This document shows positions 11,634 through 25,900 of a stretch of 64,000 bases of DNA, in pieces. Numbering within the stretch: position 1 is the stretch's first letter; the number at the start of each line of letters is the position of its first letter. The notes below the pieces were generated by a model. It had not been told where the DNA came from and ran no database searches. It worked only from the letters and a program-made list of their open reading frames with translations. A program made the position numbers and the translations under genes. Source of the DNA: Ooceraea biroi (Eukaryota > Arthropoda > Insecta > Hymenoptera > Formicidae); assembly GCF_003672135.1 (NCBI RefSeq), contig NC_039509.1, positions 15,944,663 to 16,008,662 on the forward strand, written 5' to 3'.

Positions 11634-14600
11634 TCTATTTACGGACTTTTCTAACTTGCTGACAAATCAGGAAATATTAGATCTCGGGAAGAAGGTAACG
11701 TTTCGCGGGTACGTCCTCTGTCGAGGCTCGGCACGAATCGTCAAGTGGAAGGAATTATCTCTCAAACGGTAACAAGCGACTCCTCTAACATGAATCATTC
11801 GCGTTATCATGTACAAGTCAGCAGCAAAACGAAAAACGTTTTTTTCAGATAAATCGACATATGGTACGCTTTCAGATATATCGACATACTTAACGGATTC
11901 AACGTTGGCGCGCTGTTTGCCGCACCAATCACGTTCTGTTGAAGCAGGTGGAGGAGAAGAAGAAGAAGGGAAAAAGGCGCAAAAATAAGAAAATGATCCC
12001 GATTCACCTAACATTCATCATAACGTTTTATTTGATTTGTTTTTTATATCCATTATCTGCTCTTATAGTTGTCGCAACACATCACGTAATATAATCTTTT
12101 GTATAAGTTTCCTTCTTCGCCTGTTTAGCCTCTGAACAAAACTACTAAAAATAGACTCGATAAAATCAACCGTTCAAGCCGTTCTTTTCTTCTTCTTTTT
12201 TTTCTTTTTATATCCCTCGTCTTATTTGTCGAGCGCGAGTCAATGAGATCCAAGATGCAGTCGAGAAGATACGCCGTATACATTCGAGAAGAGGGAAAAG
12301 GGGACCACTGCCCTCCGAAAATTTCTAAGAAGCTCGCAATAGATGAACCGAAGATGCTACTTTCGTTCACTAGCTGTTAACGCTTATTCGCTACGATGTA
12401 AACGTTCCGTCACTAATATTATAACATCAGTTTACCGTCTTTCAACGCGCTTCGAATGTAGCGGGTGTCCGAAGTCCGGGTATACGAAGGTCGATCTGGG
12501 AACGCGAGGTTGCCACGAGATTACTCCTACGTTATTCCACGTCCAATCTTCAGACGATTTTGATTTTACGCAGCTCGCGTTCCTCGATCGCATCTACGAT
12601 CTTTTCTCCACGTATCGTGCTCCGTTGACATGGTACCAGAAGAAGATTGTTGCGAACGATTTAGGAAGAGGAACGAAAGTGGTATCGAACGGAAAGCAAC
12701 GGTCATCAGCTTCATCTATGATCTCGCCTAATGCAAAAGTTTCCGATACTGTCTGTAGAACGTAGAAGGTAAAATATGGGATTTTCCAGAGTTACGCGAG
12801 CATTATGTTGAAACTCGAAGCGATAATCGGGCCTCGTTCTCGGACGAGGATCGCTCTGGCGATGATATCAGCCTAATACAAACTGTCTACAAATTCTGCC
12901 TTATGTAATAAAGTACAATAAAGTCGCTCTCGTTATGTCTAATCGTGATATACGCGCTTCGTACTATCGCACAGGCGAGACAAGTGGGAGAGATCGTCCC
13001 CCACTTCGTCTACGCACTTCTGTTCTTAGATTATTGCCAACGATTACGCTACCTCCTCTTTTCTCCGCATTTTTCTGCCTGCCCATTGTTAATCCTCAAG
13101 TATCGAGTGATGTGTTAAAATGTCCGTAGATTACGTATCAGTTAAAATGCGCAATTTGCTTAACTAAACTCGTCTTTTTCTTCAGAGTTTTAACGTACGT
13201 TTTCGTAATTTTACGTATATGATTTTTCCTCTACGCCTCTACGCATCATCTCTCTCGCTGTTTGATTCCGTTTTTGATTCCGTCAAGCGATGAAGCGCAG
13301 AGTTAATATTGCTGTTTGCCGTATGAACATGCGGACCAGTCACTCGTTTGAATCCAGTTGATCACGAAATTATCTTCTCCATTCAATTCAATTTACATTT
13401 CTCCAAATACAGTCGAAAATTCGTGGCAAGGATTAACAAATCTGTTACGTCGAAGAGATTCGCCGTACAACGAGAGACTCTCGCGTTTCGGTCTCGCGCT
13501 TTCGTTTCGATACAACAGCGCAGGCATTTCCCGTTGGTGTGACTCCGAGAAATCGTGAACCGTATCGATTTTGCTACCACGAGGACCGGTCGCCGGTTGA
13601 TCTCACGGGAATTGACATGACGTGATGGCAAAAGACACCCTCGCGCTTTCTCGTCGTACTTCCGCGCTTTAGACGCACGCTAATTGCGTTTCGCACTCGC
13701 AGCAACCCTCCGCATCCCTCCGCCTCGGGATTCGAGAAAGTCTCGCGGTCGCATAGATTTATATGAGCCGTAAGGAAAACTTCCTAGACCCTACATGCTT
13801 CCTACGAACGATCCTCGACTCGATTTCGATTTAAAAACGAAAGAGATGGCAGGTCGAGGATCCCCATAGATGCTTATTTTGATTATCAAGTATGCCGTAC
13901 TACGAGTCGGGCTTGTCACAGTTGGGATCGATGCAATGGGTATAATAATTGACGGTAAACGTTACACGCTAATAAGTAGCGTCATCGGATTAACCTCATT
14001 GCCGCTCGCGATTATATCGTTTAATTACTTTAATTCCGCCGGCTCACTCACTCACTCGTGAAGAGAGAGGGAGGATGGATGGGAGAAATGAAAATTGGGT
14101 CATCTTAGAGCGGCGCAATGCGGTCCAAACGAGAACGCTAATTAAAGTTGACTATCACTACTGATATGTGCACGATCGCTTTTTTGGTATACAATTAAAA
14201 TCGTCATCCAATTCTTCTCGAATGCCGCCGTATCTGTTTCTCGGCAGCGCTAATACCTGCTACCTTCGCGACTATACTTGATCTCGAAATCGCCGAACCA
14301 TACCATGAGCTGCTAATGATTGGATGCAACTGATTGAATTTTACGTAACGTGGCAAAAAAGATTACGAAGCCAAATAAATTGCGCTTTCTTCTACGCTGC
14401 CGCATTATTTCAATTTACTGCGCCTCACGCTTAATAGCAATCTCATCAGAAATTTATGCAATTTATAAATATCATACGATTTACGGGGCACGGTATGGTT
14501 CGCGGTTTATTATTCCATATAGTATTCTATACATATACCGCGGCTCATTGGAATACTATTCGGTGTTTGATTTTCTTGCGCCCATATTATTAGAATTGTG

Positions 14601-15058
14601 CATCGAGCTCGATCCCACAGAGCGAATTAACCAAAGGACAAGAAATGGCATTTGAGACTTTCTCATCCGTCCCGCTATCGTGGCGTGATGTGTCAGCTCG
14701 TAACGACTTGTGGCTTGCCGAAAGATTTCACGCTCGCTTGCGCTTTCTTTCGGTTACAAAAGAAGTATTGTCATTGTTATCAAACCGTCATCGTTTTTGT
14801 TAAATGCATCGCTGAATGTAACGCTGAACTTCCCGCTAATGTGGTCGCCGTTCACCCAGCAGGTGGACGACGTCGCCTACTTCCCTATACCATTGATCAT
14901 TTTGATATCGAGACCTGCAGCTAATCCTCACGCGCAGACTTGATAAAAAAATTGCTTTTGATTTTCGGCTGCTCACGGGAGACTCACAAGGCGATAGACG
15001 ATCGAGGTCAGGGATGGGATCTAAGATCGAAGAATCGTCTGTGTGTCGCGTGTAGGTG

Positions 15059-15089
<31 letters not shown>

Positions 15090-15837
15090 CATGTGGTGTG
15101 TCGACGACACACGGGGGTTCTCGTCATTAAAGCTAATTATCAGCGCGCAACTCTTGTGTAACGTCATCGAAACTCTTTACGAGGAATCCTACGGAACGCC
15201 GTAACAGGGCATAGCGATTTTATAATTAATTGCTTGTTTCGTTTTAGATAATAAGTCGCTCGCGAATCTGCCGAGCGCGGAGAAGGAGTTGAACCGAGAG
15301 GGTAATCGATATCAAGAGTTCCTACGAGCCTACGAATTTACGAACAGTAACGAGACACGCGCTGTGTTCAAAAATTTCTGTTCTCTTTCTCTGTCTATTT
15401 ATAATATATATATAATATATATATTTATAAATGTATATATGTATATTGTACTCTATATAAGACTATCTCGTTATTAGGTATATACCCTCTCTCGCGTTTT
15501 AACAAATCGATCTTATTAGGCTATCCTCGTACGCGACTCGTACGACTTTGCTTGCGGCACGAGAATCCCTCACGTCCGCTTGTGAATCCTGTGCGGGTGT
15601 ATATACAACATACGTGATGGATGCGGGGAGGAAGGATATTTAATGCGAGGAGTGCGAAGTAGCGAGCGGAGGAAAATGCTTGCGGCTTCTTTTTCTTCGG
15701 TTCAACTTCGGCGGAATTGCGCAAGACCTACAAATCCTTAGATTGCCGCTTAGATCTCTCTTCGGCGTCCTAGAAATGAGATTTATCGAGTTTTACATAC
15801 CAAAGTCATTTCGCGACAGGTCGAAACGGAAAATAAT
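11634..15837. other. intergenic region between alkaline phosphatase and the RING gene
   Basis: No gene is supported. Several open frames of 60-140 codons occur on both strands (the longest is plus 12343-12765), but none has family-like sequence or matched splice sites. The stretch includes a 27-base tandem repeat at 11845-11888, a TG microsatellite at 15063-15089 and an AT-rich repeat at about 15401-15447. The part nearest 15838 abuts the 3' end of the minus-strand RING gene. Confidence 0.55.
15063..15089. repeat. (TG)n microsatellite
   Basis: An uninterrupted run of TG dinucleotides in the intergenic region. It is likely to vary in length between individuals. Confidence 0.95.
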
Positions 15838-15843
15838 TTTATT
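15838..15843 (-). terminator. candidate poly(A) signal of the RING gene
   Basis: TTTATT on the given strand reads AATAAA on the minus strand, about 1.06 kb past the stop codon at 16904. It would give a roughly 1 kb 3' untranslated region. Other downstream signals are possible. Confidence 0.35.
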
Positions 15844-16903
15844 TTTACGCTACTAGTGGAATACGAGAAATTGTAATGTCGTAATATATTCTGCAAGCAC
15901 TTTACCCCGCGCTGTTCTCCATTGTTGAGATGAGATGTCAGAGGAAGATGGAGATGATCGAGAATCGAATGTTTTTCTTTCTTTTTTCGTTAATGTCGTA
16001 GGCGAAGGTACGATGACTAGTTTAAATTGACTGGAGGAACGGGATTATCGATTATCAGGAATTGGCGGTCAACGATTAACATTACGGTGAAAACGCTCAT
16101 CATGCGAATGAATCAGCTATGAATTTGGTATATCTTGCAATGATCGTTCGTATAACAGTCATTAATCGTTAACCAATTGTGAGATGTGACCATCCGTATA
16201 GCCGAATTCCGATCTTACGGATTCTCGTAGATTTCGACTAGATGATTCAAACGGAAGATGAGACACGATGATTCCGGGATGAAACAATCGCAATCGTAAG
16301 AGCATAAGGTCGAAATAATCCGCTCGGATTCTAAATTGTAGCGCTATGTTCGAGTTTTCCTATCGGTAATAATATTAGTCCGCGATAACTCGATATGACG
16401 GGTTACTAAGTTTGGCCGCTTCTAGATTTTTTTTTAGGTATACTTCTCCTTGCACCGTCCTCTCTCGCAAGCCTACGTTTCAAGGTGTAGTTCAGGACGA
16501 GTTACGAACTGTTCCAGTGAGTTATTAACATTTTATTCAGGCAACGAGCGAACCGTGGATACAATGGCGCACGTCGGATTTATTAACGCCAACAAGATCC
16601 GTGCAACTGTGCCAAGTGTTCGCCTTTGAGGAGACCGCTTTCGTACTAGGCCATATTCGCTAGTCGATAGTTGACTGTGGGATTTTCAAGAGGCCTTCTT
16701 CAAGAGCAAGACATTACGAAGCTCCGTTATTCCCGTGATAATGCGAAAGTCCGCAACTCGTCCCGTGCATGCTGTCGATTCTATGCTGATACGAGACACC
16801 GGAAGTCGTCGTCGGTTACCCAAGGACTCTTCACGATACCTGTATCACGACGATCGACCTCTCGATACCCATCTCGAGATTTTTTACGCGATCGGTCAGA
16901 TCC

Positions 16904-19900
16904 CTACTTTTCGTCCCTAAGAAGAGCCTCCTCGGCTTCCTTCCGCCGCGCCTTCGCTTCCTTCTTTGCTCTCTTCTTCTCCTCCTTCGCCAATTTCTTC
17001 GCCTCTTTTTGCCTGGTTTTTTCCGCCTTCTCCTCCTCCTTCTGCCGCGCCTTCTCCGCTTTCTCGCGCTCTTTTTCCCGTTCCTTCTCTTTCTTCGACT
17101 TCTGCACCTCCTGGACCACCGACATTTTCGGCGCCGATGTCGGCCGCTTTGGCGCGACGCGGCCACACGCTGACGCTGACGATGACGATGATGCCGTGGT
17201 GACGCCGGACGCACCCCTCGGACTCGGCGACGTTTCCAGCTGCGTCACGATCTTTTGAGCACATCTGCGTAGCAATGCGTCAATCGCGTTACGGACCCGC
17301 TCGTTGACTAAACTATCTCTCGACTGAACATGCAAAACAGAATCGAGAAGTAAAATTGGTGGTACCTGATTCTGGTGGACGCCTTGCCAGCGCGATAGTC
17401 CCTCTGGAATTCTTTGATCGGAGGCAATCGACGTTCCCGGTTGTCCCGCAGAATCTCCTCCTCTTCGGCGACTTGCTGAATTGGATCCTGATATTCCTAT
17501 TAATTGTCATGAAGATTCATGCATGTAGCGACTCGACTCATACGGCAATATTTAATAGGAAGCGTTAAACAAGGCAGTTTTTTAACTATACTATCGCAAT
17601 GTTGTTTCACATTGCATCTAGTTAGCTATTGGCAAAGTGCGAAATGTATTCCGCATGGAATATCACACTAGCTCGCTAACCTGGATCCTCAGTTTCATCG
17701 ACTGCGTCTGGCAACGTCTAAAGGTAGCGCCTGTAGGTTGCCGTAGCCTCGAGGGTTTGCCGGAACTTCCAGTACTGTTCGCGGACGAGGAAGTTGCCGA
17801 AGAAACGGAAGACACTCCTGCGCGATCGAATGCGTTTATTTAACATCTCGTGAATCGCGGATCGCGCGAGGATAACAATTTCTAGTATTATCGTTACACC
17901 CACCAGAGATGGAGGACGAACCGCTGGTCATCGAGTATAAAGAGGCGGAGGCTGGTACACTTCCGGTTCCCCATCTGCCGCCGGGGCCGGACACGCCGGC
18001 GGTGACACCGGTGCCCATGTTGTACTCCGACGCGCTTTGCGGGAGCACCCAGGATTTACCCGACATCGAATACTACAAAGCCAAAACAGTCTCACAGTGC
18101 ATAATCGATTCGTATCTCTCCGACATCTACGAGAGCGAGGTAGGTACATCTGCAACGGTTCAATCGAGTGATTGACGTGCAAAACATACTGGCGACGTGA
18201 AAACTTGGCTAAATAGTAAGGACGCGTGAGTGCACGCCGAAATTGCAATTTTGCACGCACGATTTCCTGCGTGATGAACGATATCGGCGATATCAGATAT
18301 CAGGCACAGTTATTGCGATTAATCAAGCTGTTGAACCACGTGATTGGAGGTGGGTGGACGTCGGACGTCGGGACGAGTGGCACTCGAAAAGGGACGCGGC
18401 GCGGTATTTTCAGCGACGTGACGGTCGATGAAAATAGTCTTTGAGTGTCACAGGGTGCATCGTGTTACACGGTAATTGAATCGGTTGCAAAAGCAGCGAC
18501 GGCTTTGAAAATTCGCTCCAATTAGCAGGAATTTCGTCTCTATCACACGATCTGGTTGGCGCGTTTGTCACAGAGAACGGTCGCAAAGGATGGGATGCAC
18601 GCGGGGAAACGGGAAAACGCGGATTTCGTCTTCGAGCGAGCGTTAAGCGTCGACGAGACAGGGGGAGTAGTAATCCACAAGGGGGTGTGCACAGAGATGA
18701 GAAATTCGTCCGAGATCGAACGCGCGATCGTCACTTACGTCGCGCGGAATGAGAGTCTGCTTCAGCCGCAGGATCTTCGCTCTGCATATCACGCATCTCA
18801 GCGGCAGCAGCCTCTGCGACACCGCCATTTGTATCGTCTTGACGAAGCAGCGTCTGCAAAACGGCACGGGACGGGCTCAGCGTTAATGCAACGGGACGTC
18901 GTAATTAAGAGAGTAGCTGGCTCTGATATGCAAAACGCGTCGCGGCGCCAATGTTGGAAGTAATTAACTGCTTATTCTCCAGCGTGTGAAAAACGAGGGA
19001 ACGGGAAGGATTTGACAGTGCGGCGGGTAGTCGCGTTTTCAAAGTACTCTGTATCTTTTTTAAGCTTTTTCGCTTACCTGCAGACCACTCGATGCCCACA
19101 TGGCGCCGTTTGCATCGTCGCTCTCGCGTTCACGCATATGACACACTGAAAAAATAACGAGGCGTTCAGGGTCGCAATCCGACGCGTGCGGCAGTGTAGA
19201 TTGATAGTTGGCTTGATTGGTAATCATGCCGGATAATACCGGATATCGACTGATCGGGGCGGGAAAAAAAGTTGACGGGGAACAAAAAGGACGCCGCTTT
19301 CGTCCGACGTTCATCGCGCAGCGGTGAGTCTTATTCTATTTGCATAGTTCTTACACGCTTGCACGTGTAATGTCATTAAATTCTGGGATGTACGACACAG
19401 CGTGTCGTTGTTTCAGCCCTCGAGACGGCCGCGATTCGCTGCCATAATCGATGTAACGTAATTAGACGTCACTTTAATCGAAATATTAATAGCCCAAGCC
19501 GGGAGGGTAGCCTAACACGCGTCAGAAGTCGAAGGGTTGCAACCACCACTTTGCCGCCGTCATCGTTAATCGACTTTTACGACCGATTGGGCGGCCAATT
19601 CGTTCGGAAATTGCGACTCTTCCGGACGACTGGTCATATTTTGCGCGATACAGGTGCCCCGTTATCGTCATTTTTTTATCGTGCATCTCGATGGCTCAAT
19701 CGAGCGCAATGCAACAAAGCAAGAAGACGCAGCTGCAATTTCTTATACAGAATTGTATAATAATGTTTTGCGACATAGCTGGTTGCGTTTTTTTAATCGG
19801 GAATCGTTAAAAACGTTCAACAGGAAAATTGTATGTTGCTTTTTCTTAATTCTCAATGGACACTTTCATTTACACGCGCCTTTTTTGCGAATGTGAGTTT

Positions 19901-22900
19901 TATTAAGTCTGTTTGACTTCATTAATTCTGATTTATCTTACATAAGCGCAAACGCTCTTCTGCTCGCGATCCGACGCAATCAACGAGCAAAGAGCTACGC
20001 GTTTTATCCTTTTGCGCCAATTTCTTCTTCTCTCGCGTCTTCGCATGAAAAAATTTTATTCATTTGCTAATCATCGGGATCAGGCGGAATCAGGTTGATC
20101 CGCCATGCGGAGAATAATATTAAGCGATGAGGTCGAGATCGTAAGAAATCTTAAAGAAGAAAACAAGAAACCGTGACCACATCGAACGGTACATGTGAAA
20201 ACAGTTCTTTAATTTATCCTGATAATCAGATCGGTAAATAAAGTCGCGCCGAAAAAGTTTCACCAGATTTTATTTCGTCATTTCAGAATAGTCGATTACT
20301 GAGTCTTTTTATTGCTTCGAAAAAAATCAGCGCTCTTGCAATTATAATACTTTCAAATCGTTGCTTACCTCGTCCTCCTGCGATGATGCCAGCTCCGGCT
20401 CGTTCTCCTCTAATTTCGTCAGCAACTTATCCTGAAAGCCGAATTGAAGTCCAGTTTAATCTCTTTTACGGGGATAAAAACAAAGCAATTATCAAGAGAC
20501 ACTCTGTCGCGCGACGAAAGATCACTTTATTCTATGTTATTAAGAGTAACGCTAGCCGCGCAGAAATGAGCATCGCGTTTCCGACTCAACGGCGTGTAAA
20601 ATTCTTACGAATGTCGGAAACGGAGCGATTAGAGCGATTCCGTAATACCGTGCTTTCATAATTTTTTTAAAGACGTCTGTCTGGCATGATACTTTCCTAT
20701 CGCTATGCAGCGTTACAAAAATGGGAGAAAAGTAGATCGTGACGCCCGCGCTATACTCGCGCGAGATGACGGTACGGGAGTTCTACAAAATGATCAGCTG
20801 GGGTCTACTACAGCCAGTTTCCTCTCGAACCCGGTGCAAGGTGATAGCGTAAAAGGCTCCCGGAGCGTCACTCGAGACTTTGGGCGCTCGACCATGCTCC
20901 CATCTCTTCTCGTGCCGATGCTCTGTCATTTGTACATTTTCCGAAGAGGTAAATCACGCGATAGTGCGAAACAGTTCGCTTACGCGAGTGACTTTTTTTT
21001 CGTTTTATTTCATCAAGAGATTATTTTCATAAAAGTGCGCCTTCAAGTACGAGATGTACGAGGCAATGCATCGATCAGCTGTGCGCAGTAATTAGTATTA
21101 GCATTCAATAATGCTGCACACACTCATTCCATGAATATTCCATATATGCAATTATGTTTGGCTCACAATGATTATCGCTGCACATCATACACGGAATTAA
21201 TTACTTTTATTAGAAATATGAGTGATGTCCAAATGCGTACAAAAGGCGCTCTTGAAATATATTTATTATTTTCGTCAATCGGAAACGTAATCGAGCGTCG
21301 GCGGATCGCAAGTGGATCATGCAATTATTCGTGTGAATAATTTCCCGTGCAGTCGGTGCCACGTGATTACGTCACAAGTGTAATTCCGTGTAGTTAATAA
21401 CGGTCAGCGTCACGTAAGCCGGCGTGATTTACATCAACGATGTCAACGTGTAATAAAAGCACTAACGTCGAGAAATAACGCTGGACTCCAGCGGCAATTA
21501 ACTATGATGAACGACTCGTTAAACGAGGAAGATATTTGGCAGGAATGCCAAAAGTGCAACGAGACCAGTTGTTTTTGCGTCCAGTTTCGAAAGCGAGCGA
21601 TCGATCGCGTCTTCTGTTGCCGCGTTTCAACACGTTCGCATCTCTAGCCGATCCCGTCGTGAAATATTCAAGTCAATAAGTAGCGTCAATAGTGCCACGT
21701 GTGCTCTTCAGATTCGTCTGCCATCCAATCGCAACGTGATCCGTTGCACCGATATTATTTAAAATGAGGTAATCAGGACGCGTAACGCATTCAAACGCGC
21801 GAGAACTACGCTCACGCGTTTAATTATACGCTACAATAAATCTCTGTTGTACGCCGTGATCCCCTTATCTGAATCACGTCGTCGCGTCGGCGCGTTTCCA
21901 GTGGGGATCCTCTTCCCGCAAAAACGCGATCGCGAATCATCCGGTACAACCGGTACGCGCATTGGGGACTGCACCGCTTTCACCATAACGTTACCTTTGT
22001 TGTAGACAAACGGATCTAGTGACCCCTTAAACTTAATGCAGTTTAATGCGACGCATTGTGTCAGCAGATGTTTAATTCGTTAACTAAGAGAAAATCTTCG
22101 AGTCACTCCGAGAATTATTATTAAGAAAAAATGAAAAGATCTTAGAGGAACCATGACTATGGGACGACATCGGCCGTACACGCAGCACTATATTTCGCAC
22201 TTCTTTCCTCGTGGTTGAGAGAAAAGATCGTACGCCTGGTTTCCGCCGATAATATCGCCGACATTCTCGGTGTTCGGGGAACCGTGCCTCGTTGCAGCTG
22301 CAAAAGTTGCAGCTCAGATGCAGTGTCATCAAACCGACGCAAATCACGCCGGTACACGCAGCAATGCCGATTATGGCGATAATAAAAAAGCGTGAAGGCC
22401 TTACCATAACGGTTGTGCGGAAGGCGCGCAATGACCGACATTGCGAAAGTCCGATCTCTTTGTATTCTCTTTTACTATATATATTTGCCGTTCACTTCTC
22501 TCACCTGCTAAGAGGAGTCTGCTCGAAAGGACGACGCCTTCGAGATCGCGCGTTTTCCACGAATAGATCAATCTTTGTTGCCTCTATCTTCAATTTACGC
22601 TGACATAATCGCCAGTCACGATTCTTGGAGCGGCTCGGCGTGAAGCGTCACGAATTTCGCGGCGAAAGTGCAGAGCCGCGAGCCATTTTTCGGGAAGCTG
22701 TTTGAAATCGCGTGTAACTATCTCGTGGCGCAACCGTGAGATATGTCGTCGCAATTTGTTAATTATATTTGAAAACCAATTTCACTAATAAAAAAAATTG
22801 CACTTTTGTCATTTAAGTATTTATTTAATTATTCGACATGTCACAGTTTCCTTCGACGGGCGCGTGAAATTTTTTTCGCACTCCTCTCAGCGGCTACTTT

Positions 22901-25900
22901 CGCGGTAACCACGTTCCTCAAAAACATTTCTCGTTTTCATCGCGTGAAAAGTGCTTTCGACGGAAAATAATTAAAACTGCTGGCCGGTGCTCGTTTCCAC
23001 ACAAAAGTCGTTCATTTTTGACGCGTTGTCGCTCACCAAGTAGGGAGGTTTGAGGGGTTGCGAGCCCGGCGAGCCTCGACGGCCACTTAACCGCGTACGT
23101 TTCCCGTGCGAGCTTAATTGCCACGGAGCACGGCATCACGTGCGTTGGCGAACTAGATGAAACGACGGATTACTCCCACGTTTACCCTAACATCACGTCG
23201 ATACACACAAACCGATCGGACAGGTACATTTACAGGTATGCGGCTTTGCCAGTCCGCTCTCAAAATTAGTTCATCACTATGTGAACCATTGCGACCATCG
23301 TTTGACGATTAACCCATTGGGACATGACCGCTCGCTTGGCAGGACCAATATCCCAGTTCGCTGAAGTCGTTAATCTTCCTTGTCATCCCTAAGGAGGCGA
23401 TGATGGTTCTTGATGAATAATCGAAAAAGGAGATTTTCTAAGTGGATCGTGCGAAGATCAGAGTAATCTAGTTTGCGGACGTTTATTGTTACTCGTTTAT
23501 TGTTGAGTGACTGTAAACGTTTTCATGTATCCACGGGAACATGGAAACGCGCGGTTTCCGTGTGAAAATATTTCGCGCAACGTGGGGAGGCAAAGGGGTC
23601 TCTCGACGGGGTTGGTATCGCGCACCGTCGATCTCCGCTGACGCTGCACAACACGCGACATAACGTGACCATCGTCAGGTTCAATGACGACGACCGTAGC
23701 GATTGGTCGAGGACGGCCGTCGTCGTCGCTGCTGGCATTATGCACCATTTAATACAGCAGACAGGACGCACAGAGAGTGATGAATGTGGCCGCCAGAAAT
23801 ACATTACGCGCTACCTTCCGCGTAGATCCTTTCGAATCTACCTGGTCATCGACTAGTTCGGTCGAGGAATAAAACCGAAAAGAAGGAAGTGTAAAACAGA
23901 AATGAGGTAGAGAGACGGTAGTGAGGGCAGAGAGATGGAGAGAAATTGCGAGGTTTGCTCGTTATTTGCATTCTCCGATTGAAGTTTCGATAGAGAAGCG
24001 AGTTTCGAGTGGACTGACTCAAGTTGCATTAAAACGTGTGTACCATTTTATTTCTGTTATCAGGGGATACCATACTCCATCTGACTCTGCTTCCCACCGG
24101 TACGTGTTTCTATTGCTGCCCTATCCAGTTTAATCGGGACGTCCAATTTAAATTGTATACCAGGTACAACGTTGTTCGTGCTATGGAATCATCATCATTC
24201 AGTAATGTACTTTAAACGTTCAAGCTTATCCTCTCACATTAACATTGTGCTTTGATTAAGAGTCCTAATTAATCAAGAATTTCGTTAATTCGTTGGCTTC
24301 TCAGAAAATGTTTCATTCGGATAGTACATTTTAATTACTTAAATTATTAAATTTCGGTTTTTCCGATATTTTTTTCCACAAATCACCGAATCCATCATCG
24401 ATCATATTAAATTCCAGAAATTTTGCTCATAGCGACATTTTTCTTGCGTTTCGCATTAACTCACGGCAGGCGGAATCCGACGTATCCGACTATACTGGAT
24501 CCCAATGATGCCACAACGTTGTGGAGGAGCAATTTCAACGTTAAACACCCAACTGTGGTTTACGTACACGGATACAGCGACAGCTCCTTAGGGAAGGGTC
24601 CCATCGCCATACGAAACGGTACGTCTTTCGAAATGCACCCCTTAAAATCGATCGACGTTGTGTGCGTCACAACAGTCAACCGAGTAATGCACAAAGAGAA
24701 AAGCGTTTTATCGAACATTCCGTATATCAGCATGCTTCAACATGCATGGAAAAAGTTCGACCGAGCCATTCCTCGATGTAAAGCAAAAGTTTAACCGGGT
24801 CTCCAGGAAGTGTTCCTGCCGAAGTGAATTTTATCTTATTTCGCTGAAGTTTGCGCGGATGATAGATGTGTGGGAGCGCTTCTAGCTTTTTGGTGGTGGT
24901 GTGATACTGTATGGAGCGTATCGCTCTGAATACCAAAATAGCCTCTTAGAAGTCGCCGCGATGCATCGTTCTCCTATCCACTCGTAAAGTTCGGTACGAG
25001 CGAGTAGGCCGGATCCATTAGTAACTACATGGACACCTCGCGAAATCTCAAGAGGTTCTGTCAGGATGACAAATAGTACATGCTATCATAATTTGCCACA
25101 ATAAATCGTGAACTCATTCATCCTTCAGCGCGCGAGTCGATGCAATTCAACTCTTCGAGACTCCAACGGAGCCGCCTTGCTCTGTCCGCTTTGCTTTGAA
25201 GGAAAACCTGTTTCCCTTCTTTCTTCACGCGATAATTATTTAATTCACTCTCACGTGCGCGAGATGCATGTTATTACCGACTCCAAGAAGCTAATGATTA
25301 TTTCATTTGCGCTTCTTGATCGTATACGCGCGGGTATTAATAGTATAAATTTTTGTTTCTGTAAATGATTCGCTCTGGAAAAAATGATTATCTGTTACAT
25401 TTATTCTCTTCCATTCCAGCCTACCTCCGACGTGGTTATTATAATGTGATTCTGGTGGACTGGGCCAAGCTAGCGGTGTTACCTTGGTACATAACGGCGG
25501 TGAGAAACTCCAGAATCATCGGGTCTTACTTAGCTCACGTGATGCGCTGGCTCGACGCGCAGAAAGCCGTTCCCTTATCCAAAATTCACGTGATCGGCTT
25601 CAGTTTGGGCGCGGAAGCCGCCGGTTTTATGGGGAAGGCTCTGGCGCCGCGAAAGGTAAGGTGTCGTAAAATCTGCCGCTAATGATCACCGATCACGTCG
25701 CATTGCACATCCGCGCGGACTAATCGAAGGCAACATTATCGGAACTGCATTAGTGCCAGGAGTTTCAATCGAGGCGCGATATCGACGCGGCTGATCGAGA
25801 CCGCGCGTTAGGCAGAAGCGAAGTGCACTGTCGAGAAACGCGCTTTCAGATAGGCAGAATCACCGGACTGGACCCGGCTTATCCGTTGTACATGAACACC

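Noticed and set aside
12343..12765. 140-codon plus-strand frame
   Set aside because: Some parts look protein-like, but there is no recognisable family, no splice context and no upstream gene to join.
15242..16660. Possible plus-strand exons after acceptor-like TTTTAG (15247) and TTTATTCAG (16541)
   Set aside because: Neither frame has a matching donor or partner exon. The region is better explained as 3' untranslated DNA of the minus-strand RING gene.
16831..17264. Arg-rich and Gly/Glu-rich minus-strand frames
   Set aside because: They are out-of-frame readings of the Lys/Glu-rich last exon of the RING gene.
17909..18175. Plus-strand 88-codon frame beginning MEDEPLVIEYKEAEAG
   Set aside because: The minus strand holds a phase-consistent RING-gene exon (18072-17904) with a good polypyrimidine acceptor, and its neighbours join without frame breaks. 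The plus frame has no matching partner exons.
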